Assembly: GCA_027563935.2 (NCBI GenBank)
Contig: JANVAS020000203.1
Span: forward strand, 1,674,001 to 1,738,000
Direction: 5' to 3'
Length of the DNA: 64,000 bases
From: Costus lasius
Lineage: Eukaryota; Streptophyta; Magnoliopsida; Zingiberales; Costaceae
Below, one piece after another: positions 57,174 through 64,000 of this stretch. Positions within the stretch are counted from its first letter, which is position 1. Every line of letters starts with the position of its first letter. The notes under the pieces are model-generated. The model saw only the letters and a list, made by a program, of their open reading frames with translations. It ran no database searches and had not been told where the DNA came from. The translations under genes were made by a program, and so were the position numbers.

Positions 57174-57181
57174 ATTAAGTG

Positions 57182-57193
57182 CAAGTGGGAGAT
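57182..57193 (+). other. E4 polypurine tract
   Basis: CAAGTGGGAGAT directly before the 3' LTR. Confidence 0.9.
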
Positions 57194-58915
57194 TGTTGGG
57201 GTATGCCCTTAAGGCTAATGTTTGAGGCCTTGGGATTGTATAAGTATCATGTAATAAACTCTTAAGTTTATAATAAGGCATGGTTGTTATTCAGGTTGTT
57301 ACCTTGTCTGCTGTAATAAGTGTACTTCTGAATAATGTCTCAAAGCTGTTCAGCTAGGCTGACAGGCTATAAGTCCTTAGTCGAGATATCTTGGTGAACA
57401 TGAGACAGCCTTGATATGATGGAGACTAATATGAGTGCTAATCTTATAGGATGCTTCGAGCATGGAATAAGATGTAGACTCATGGGTACATTGGATGTAC
57501 TGGACAGACCCTACTGGGATATTGCATTGCTTGTCACATTGTGAATGATCCCTGTAAGCAGCAAGTGGCACATGTCCTTTGACTTGAGATCACTTGTGTT
57601 TCTAAATGATGATTGTCATTGTTTTGAGGTAGTTCAATATCATTTGAAATATAATGATTATAGACTATCTTGGATGGTGAGCTTGAATCAGGTTAGGGCA
57701 CTAGTGATAGATAAAGGATTGCCGTCTCCTTGTTTAAGGAGTGTGATGTTCTAAAGGCCCCCCTATATGAGATGATTGAGGTAGTGTATGGCCATACCCA
57801 GATGACTATGTGCATCTGATCTAATCATGCTCATCGTATTGGAGTTACAAGCTTGACATGCTTGTCCAATAAGAACATCCAGTGGCAAAGGACATATGTG
57901 TGCCTTGTGAGTTTTGATTCACACTTGTGTCATGGTTTGGGTGTAGTCTTGGAAGACTATTTCCTTTATATCGGGAGACAGTGATGTGTTGCTAGATACC
58001 CCTCACTGATCGTGATAACGTAAGTTGTCGTTACCGACATTTAAAGGAAACCCTTAGGGTCGCACAATTTGATGATATGGCTTTCTTGAGTCAGATCGTG
58101 TGGACTGAATTGTATGGGTTCAGTTTAAAGGGGTTTAATCTCTGATTGCAAGTGAGATCTAGCTTGATCATGTTTGATTGATTAGGGCTTTAGATCGGTA
58201 AGCTTCGATCGAGAGAGATGATGCTAGATCGGTGAGATCAGGAGCATCAGGAGATGAACGGCTAGATCATGAGCCATTTGGTTCATAGAGGGTCTAGACC
58301 ATGCCTTGGCTTGGCTTGGTTTGAGTTTGGTCTTTGGGCCAAATCGAATTGAACCAAAGCATGAACCGGTTCACTAGGTGAACGCATGGTTCATCAAGAG
58401 GGGCGTTTTGGCGTTGGAGAGTGGCTTCATGACTTTCCATTTTGGGAAGTCATGTAACGTCATTTGTCTTGATGTCGCCGAAGTGCATTTGCTCTCTTGT
58501 CTTTGCGTTTTGTTTTTGGAAAAAGTGAGCTTGCTTGCCATCTCGTGTGCAAGGAAGTGGACGACAAGAACAAGCGCTCGGCCAAGGAAACTTCTCCATC
58601 ATCCTAACATTCGATCAAGGACACCTTGCGCATCCTTGCTAGCACAAGGAGATCCAAGGAGAAGCCATCTTCTCTTGTGTGTGATTATCTTCGGAGAAGG
58701 GGCACTTGCGCCTTTGCTTCCAAAGCTCCATCTAAACCGAGATGGCTATGGTATGAGTCTCAACTTCACCAAGTTGAACATATGTTTATGCTAAGATTCT
58801 TGAAAACCTTTTGCTTCCGCTTGCAATGGTGATGCGCCACCCCTTTAAGGTTTTCGCCCCCCCCTCTTGAAAGGGATTTTGTTTACTTGCGCTCCCCCAT
58901 GAAGGGGACACTTCA
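57194..58915 (+). repeat. E4 3' LTR
   Basis: 1722 bp, almost identical to 49778-51498. Followed by TCAGC. Confidence 0.97.
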
Positions 58916-58920
58916 TCAGC

Positions 58921-59431
58921 TACCAACAAACTAGTTCTTAAGACTTCTCACCAATGAGTCAAAGGCATTAATGGACACTTTAGGCAACCTAGCAAACTAT
59001 CATTAAATATTTCCCCTCAGACCCAGTGCAAAGGCTAGACAAATAATAACAATAGGCATTTTTTAATAGAGCCTCCTATCACACCCTATTTCCACTCACC
59101 TCCACGCTAGCCTTCCCTCCTCGAACTATACGCCAAGAAACTCAAAATTCGCCACTGTCATTTCTGATTTGGCAGCCGAAATCAAATCTCGCTTCAAATT
59201 CAATTTTGACTGATGTCAAAATTGAAGCTCTGCCTCGTACGCCTCGATTCAAATGCCTCAACGCATTCGTCTGCCACTGCTGTTGTCTCCACGCGCTCGA
59301 ACGCTGCCTAGATTCGAGCTGAACACATAGCTGGAGCGGCTTCGCTGGAGACAAGAAAGGGCCGGAGGAGCTCGGCGTGCGGCACGGGCAAACTCGCACC
59401 TCACCCTATCACCGTCGGAAGCGTCGCCTGG
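58921..59431. other. Unassigned sequence between E4 and an LTR-like segment
   Basis: About 510 bp with no clear gene. A short antisense ORF (59142-59399) has no recognisable domain. Probably degraded repeat DNA. Confidence 0.4.
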
Positions 59432-60112
59432 TGATGCCTCGCATTTTAGCAGTAATTTTGATGGTCATTTTATGATAAATCTAGGCTTATTTTGACACTT
59501 TTATACTCTTTATAGGCTTATTTCCTTCATATCTTCATAATCTTCACTTTTTGGTGTTTTTGTGGAATTTCAGGTGAAATCACCCTTTTTCGACGTATTT
59601 TGGAGATTCTAAGGTCATGAGACGATTTCTTATGCGAAAACGAAGCTACACGTCAAATTTGTGCCAAAACAGAGTTAGCCTAAAAAATACGGTCAGGTGA
59701 ACCCCATGGGGTTCACCATCTCAGTCGCCAGCCGGCAGAACACTCCAGAGAGCTTCACGGCCGGGTGAACCCCACCGGATTCACTAGATCTCTTATAAGT
59801 CGAGAACTGCACAGTGAGAAGCACAGCCCGGTGAACCCGGCAGGGTTCACCGCGCTTCTTTCGCCCAGAACTTCACAGAGAGAATCACGGGCAGGTGAAC
59901 CCGGCGGGGTTCACCCGTGATTCCAACCCAGTCGCGAGAGAGACCGAGTTTCACTCGGTTTTTCCCATATTTCTCACTCGTTTTGATTCCGAATTTGGCA
60001 AGTAAGGTGTCTATGGAAAGCTCTATTAGAGGCGAACACACAGGAAATAAAAGCCCTAATTTTCTTGCCCTAATTATTGAGTAATTGGGGGACGAATCGG
60101 TGCGGGCGGAAG
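59432..60112 (+). repeat. LTR-like segment with four palindromic repeats, cut by E5
   Basis: Begins TGATGCCTCGCATTTTAGC, a plausible Ty3-type LTR start, and runs to E5. It contains four units of about 66 bp, each centred on a GGTGAACCC...GGGTTCACC inverted repeat, at 59696-59717, 59764-59784, 59830-59851 and 59894-59915. The other end is outside the window, so LTR status is inferred. Confidence 0.5.
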
Positions 60113-61806
60113 TGTTGGGGTATGCCCTTAAGGCTAATGTTTGAGGCCTTTGGGATTGTAAAAGTATCATGTAATAAACTCTTATGTTTATAAAAGGCAT
60201 GGTTATTATTCAGGTTGTTACCTTGTCTGCTGTAATAACTGTACTTCTGAATAATGTCTCAAAGCTGTTCAGCTAGGCTGACAGGCTATAAGTCCTTAGT
60301 CGAGATATCTTGTGGAACATGAGACAGCCTTGATATGATTGAGACTGATATGAGTGCTAATCTTATAGGATGCTTCGAGCATGGAATAAGATGTAGACTC
60401 ATGGGTACATTGGATGTACTGGACAGACCCTACTGGGATATTCCATTGCTTGTCACAATGTGAATGATCCTTGTATGCAGCAAGTGGCACATGTCCTCTG
60501 ACTTGAGATCACTTGTGTTTCTGAATGATGATTGTCATTGTCTTGAGGTAGTTCAATATCATTTGAAACATAATGATTATAGACTATCTTGGATGGTGAG
60601 CTTGAATCAGGTTAGGGCACTAGTGATAGATAAAGGATTGCCGTCTCCTTGTTCAAGGAGTGTGATGTTCTAAAGGGCCCCCCTTATATGAGATGATTGA
60701 GGAAGTGTATGGCCATACCCAGATGACTATGTGCATCTGATCTAATCATGCTCATCGTATTGGAGTTACAAGCTTGACCCGCTTGTCCAATAAGAACATC
60801 CAGTGGCAAAGGACACATGTATGCCTTGTGAATTGAGTCACACTTGTGCCATGGTTTGGGTGTAGTCTTGGAAGACTTTTTCCTTTATATCGGGAGACAG
60901 TGATGTGTTGCTAGATACCCCTCACTGGTCGTGATAACGAAAGTTATCGTTACCGACATTTAAAGGAAACCCTTAGGGTCGCACAATTTGGTGATATGGC
61001 TTGCTTAAGTCAGATCGTGTGGACTGAATTGTTTCGGTTCAGTTTAAAGGGATTTAATCTCTGATTGTAAGTGAGATCTGGTCTGATCATGTTTGATTGA
61101 TTAGGGCTTGAGATCGGTAAGCTTCGATCGAGAGAGATGATGCTAGATCGGTGAGATCAAGAGCATCATGAGATGAACGGTTAGATTGGAAACCTTAGGG
61201 TTTGGTTGATCTAGACCGATTTGGCTTGGGCCGGTTTGGTTTGGCTTTTGGTCCAAACACATTTGCTTTGAACCGGTTCAAGGGCTTGAACGCATGGTTC
61301 ATTGTTTAAGGCATTTTGTGGAGTTTAAGATCGGTTTAGAGATCTTGAACGCATGGCTTAATGTTTTTCCTAATTTGGAAAGTCATAAGCGCATGTCTCC
61401 TTGAACGCAAATGACAAGTGAACGCTCCATTCACTCTCGGCCTTCGCTTGCTCTCGTGACGAGACATTGGTGAAGGAGACGACATCTTGGAGAAAGGATC
61501 GGCCAAGCAAAGAAGTCTTCATCTCTTTCCTATACTCGATCAAAGACATCTTGGCATTCTTGCTAGCACAAGAGGTGCGCAAGTGAGGAGTCTTCATCAC
61601 CTTTGTGTGTGAACTTTCGGAGGAGATCAAGTTTGCTCTCTTCTTCCAAGCCGACCTCCAACCTTATGGCTATGGTATAGATCTCAACTCATAGCTTCAT
61701 GTTGATTATATAGTTCATATGCGATCTACTTGAAGCCCTTTTTCCGCTATGCATGCTAGATGCGCATGTTTAGGGTTTCAACCCCTAATGTTTAGGGTTT
61801 CCTTCA
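60113..61806 (+). repeat. E5 5' LTR
   Basis: 1694 bp, TGTTGGGG...CCTTCA. TATA-like TTTATATC at 60884-60891; hairpin GATAAC-GAAA-GTTATC at 60933-60948. The LTR end differs from E1-E4: TTTAGGGTTT occurs twice and the usual CCCCTTGAAGGGG inverted repeat is absent. Confidence 0.95.
61666..61674 (+). other. E5 candidate gag mini-exon (ATG GCT ATG) and splice donor
   Basis: ATGGCTATG|GTATAG; joins in frame to ATT at 63636. Confidence 0.6.
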
Positions 61807-61808
61807 AT

Positions 61809-61820
61809 TGGTATCAGAGC
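61809..61820 (+). other. E5 primer binding site (tRNA-iMet)
   Basis: TGGTATCAGAGC just after the LTR end at 61806. Confidence 0.95.
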
Positions 61821-61983
61821 GAGGCTCTCCATATGATCTATATGATTGCTAGAAGTGTTATGTGATCCATGCTTGTTGCGCTTACTTGATGCTTTGCTTT
61901 CATGATGCATGGTTACATGTACTTGTAGATTGCGCTTGTATCATGCTAACATGCAGCTTGCGCTTGTATCATGGGCTATGTAT

Positions 61984-62040
61984 GCGCTCCCCCTTGAAGG
62001 GGACCCCCTCAAGTTTGCGCTCCCCCTAGAAGGGGACCCC
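61984..62040 (+). repeat. Tandem copies of LTR-end-like sequence in E5 leader
   Basis: GCGCTCCCCCTTGAAGGGGA and GCGCTCCCCCTAGAAGGGGA, about 33 bp apart. They match the last bases of the E1, E3 and E4 LTRs. Confidence 0.7.
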
Positions 62041-62197
62041 CTTAGATCTAAGGGTTATCAACTTTGTTTGATGTTAGCGCATGTTCTAAGGTTTTTCTAA
62101 AACTTACATCTTGTGCGCTTGATTAGATCTAAGGTGCCACTACATTAAACCCTTAGATGGGTTGATGGGGTTGAAGTCACCACTAGGTTAGATCCAA

Positions 62198-62277
62198 GTC
62201 TGATCAGACCATCTGACAGCTCAGATGGGTTAACCTGATAGCACCTATGCGCAAGCACAAGGTGGCTATAGGTTGAC
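62198..62277 (+). other. E5 psi-like RNA structure
   Basis: Palindrome GTCTGATCAGAC, CCATCT/AGATGG, and a GCAA-loop stem. The outer stem GTTAACC/GGTTGAC has an A-U pair where E3 has G-U. Confidence 0.55.
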
Positions 62278-62644
62278 TGCATCTAGGGCGTGTAGCGAGG
62301 TCTGGTTGAGACACTACTGAACACACTTGAGTTAGGCCCGGGGTCACACCCGCTTGCCAAAACTCATGGGGGTAGTTCAGCCCTTGGCGCATGCATGGTT
62401 GACCATTAGGTCAACTCGGGTCAGTTAGGACTCGGTGCATGCAAGGGCAAAGGATCTAACTAGATGGATGAGTGGATCCCCATCAATGGACCATTGTAAG
62501 GTTGTAGGGCTCATAAGGAAATTAAAATTGATGCCATGGGGTTTTCAAAACTTTTAATTTCAAGTTGATTGGATCACATGTTGATTGAACCATATGCTTG
62601 TTTATTTAGTCTTGTGTGGGTTGCCCAATTGTGTGCTGTGCTGG

Positions 62645-62778
62645 GGCCTGCGTGCCTGGACTTAAAAATTGTAAATTAATTTGTGATCTGCGAATCACAT
62701 TGTACTTAATTTATAATATGTTGTTGACCTGCGAGTCAACCTTGTCTAGATAGATCAAATGTACTTTGATTAGACAAG
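62645..62778 (+). other. E5 CTGCGN hairpin array
   Basis: Loops CTGCGT, CTGCGA, CTGCGA on GGC/GCC, TGTGAT/ATCACA and GTTGAC/GTCAAC, then CTTGTCT/AGACAAG (62741-62778). Confidence 0.55.
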
Positions 62779-63656
62779 AACAAAGGCACACATCCAAGAG
62801 GGGCATTCACCTGGTGGTGCACCTGAGGTGCTCTTGGCGCTAGGGCACTGGGTTGGACCAGATGAGATGCAATGAAGCTCAAGTGAAGACTTAAGTATTC
62901 TTAAGGTCTTACTAGGGTTCATGGGCTTTTACCACATAAGATCATGCTTTCTACTTATTGCTAATAATTAGAATTGCATATTTATGTTTATCTTCTGCTA
63001 TAGCCATAGGACATGCCTGATAGTAAGAAGATAAAAGACCGTTAAAATCCAACGCTGAAATATCAAGCTCGTAAGCCTTCTGACGCGAAACCTCACCTTT
63101 CTGACTATCGTTGGAGCCGTGTTGAACCCACTCAGTGGGCACGTCCATCTATCTTCAGACGGTGCTGGATTTCACCTGCGTGTTACAGAGTTGGGATTTA
63201 TCCCCTCTCGTTGCTCAGCATAGCACGTGGTGGTCCAGGGAGTAGGTCGGGTAAGCTTGACCATGTAGGCTACATATGTGGCGCATATGGTAGCACATGG
63301 AGGCAGCCATCTCTGGGATCAGAGACTGTGTTGTACCAACTCAGTTGGCACAGTCTGCTGGATTGCCAAGATGAAGGGGAATCGCACGGGTTGGCGATTG
63401 GCTGGGACAGCCTACCAGAAACTAGTGCTTGTCATCTCTGTGCATCTTATCTCGCCTGAGCGGGACGCGGAGACCAAGTATGAAATCTGGATCCCATCTC
63501 ACTAAAAGAGTGTTACTCTTTCGGACTGTTTACTGGATTTTTCAGTCAGACAAAATAGTGGGAAAAGAATCTTTCTTAAGTCCTGGATTGATTCTGAAAC
63601 ATTGATACTGACCTTGATGTTCTTGCTTGTTGTAGATTCCTGCAGCAACGAACACC

Positions 63657-64000
63657 ATGAGCTTCAATGTGCGATCCCTACTGGAAAGGGAGAAGTTTGC
63701 TGGGCCGAACTTCTCTGACTGGTTTGGACACCTTAAGATCGTTCTTAAGGCAGAGAGGAAACTGTATGTCCTCGAGACGGCGATACCGCCGCAGCCCGCT
63801 CCGAACGCCGCAAGGGCGGTTCGGGATGCCTACGAAAAGCACGTCAATGATAGCATTGATGTCGCTTGCCTGATGCTAGCGTCTATGACGCCACCGCTGC
63901 AGCGTCAGCATGAGGATATGTCGGCTATAGAAATTATAGCGAACCTCAAGATGCTGTATGCTGCACAGGCGAGGACAGAACGCTATAATCTGACAAAGCT
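63657..64000 (+). CDS. gag-pol: E5 gag-pol, N-terminal part (truncated by window)
   Basis: Open from ATG 63657 to the window end, encoding the first 114 residues or so of Gag (MSFNVRSLLEREKFAG..., CLMLASMTPPLQRQHEDM...). Very close to E4. The frame extends back 21 nt to the splice acceptor. Whether the rest is intact cannot be seen. Confidence 0.93.
   Translation, partial: MSFNVRSLLEREKFAGPNFSDWFGHLKIVLKAERKLYVLETAIPPQPAPNAARAVRDAYEKHVNDSIDVACLMLASMTPPLQRQHEDMSAIEIIANLKMLYAAQARTERYNLTK

Larger units (their letters stand above)
49778..58915 (+). mobile_element. E4: intact Angela-like copia retrotransposon
   Basis: 9138 bp with TSD TCAGC (49773-49777 and 58916-58920), LTRs of 1721 and 1722 bp that differ at about three positions plus one C, an iMet primer site, a leader, an uninterrupted 1294-codon gag-pol and a PPT. 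It is the youngest-looking copy and the only complete one with an open frame, so a candidate autonomous element. It lies just outside E0. Confidence 0.97.
61675..63635 (+). other. E5 leader; candidate 1961-nt intron
   Basis: Donor GTATAG to acceptor CTTGTTGTAG (ending 63635), with CTGAC upstream. Includes the primer site, structured regions and two copies of the family's LTR-end inverted repeat at 61984-62040. Confidence 0.58.
60113..64000 (+). mobile_element. E5: Angela-like copia retrotransposon, 5' part (runs off window)
   Basis: Same family as E1-E4. Contains the 5' LTR, primer site, leader and first 344 bases of gag; the rest lies beyond the window. The base run before it ends GGAAG, the expected TSD, which cannot be confirmed here. 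Confidence 0.95.

Overview
The window is plant nuclear DNA built almost entirely from LTR retrotransposons nested inside one another. The evidence is Ty1/copia polyproteins of the Angela/BARE type, long LTRs with TG...CA ends, tRNA-iMet primer binding sites, polypurine tracts, and 5-bp target-site duplications (TSDs) that can be read directly. I found no ordinary host gene, rRNA, tRNA or CRISPR array. The species cannot be named; a seed plant with a large repeat-rich genome fits.

Layout. (1) 1-12590: relic H1, a minus-strand copia element. Its gag relic is at 1-487 and its 5' LTR at about 11281-12590. It is split by E1 (1076-10154, plus strand, TSD TAATT), whose gag-pol carries one stop codon. 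(2) 13346-49531: E0, a minus-strand gag-only element (TSD GCCAT), inflated to 36 kb by insertions. Its left LTR holds E2 (14960-34033, TSD GCATT). E2's 5' LTR holds solo LTR A (15048-18336, TSD ATGGT). E2's 3' LTR holds a truncated second gag-only element, G2 (26986-33760, minus), and G2's LTR holds solo LTR B (29896-33089, TSD GCGGC). E0's gag is cut by a truncated minus-strand copia element, C1 (35865 to about 38650). E0's right LTR holds E3 (39448-48594, TSD CGCCG). (3) 49778-58915: E4 (TSD TCAGC), complete, with an open 1294-codon gag-pol. (4) About 59432-60112: the start of an unrelated LTR-like sequence with four palindromes, interrupted by E5 (60113 to beyond the window end).

E1-E5 are one Angela-like family in one orientation. 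Each has LTRs of about 1.65-1.72 kb, an iMet primer site, a leader of about 1.8-1.9 kb, one gag-protease-integrase-RT-RNase H frame and a PPT. By eye the LTR pairs differ by roughly 0.9% (E2), 0.6% (E1), 0.4% (E3) and 0.2% (E4), so E4 looks youngest.

The most interesting signal is how gag appears to start. In all five copies the LTR carries ATG-GCN-NTG followed at once by a GT splice-donor-like site, and a strong branch point/polypyrimidine/AG acceptor lies 21 nt before the annotated gag ATG. Joining the two gives an in-frame extended start, and E2 has no gag ATG without it. The inferred intron contains the primer binding site and a set of conserved hairpins with compensatory changes, resembling a packaging/dimerisation region kept only in unspliced genomic RNA. 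H1 and C1, from other copia lineages, show donor-like sites in the matching LTR position.
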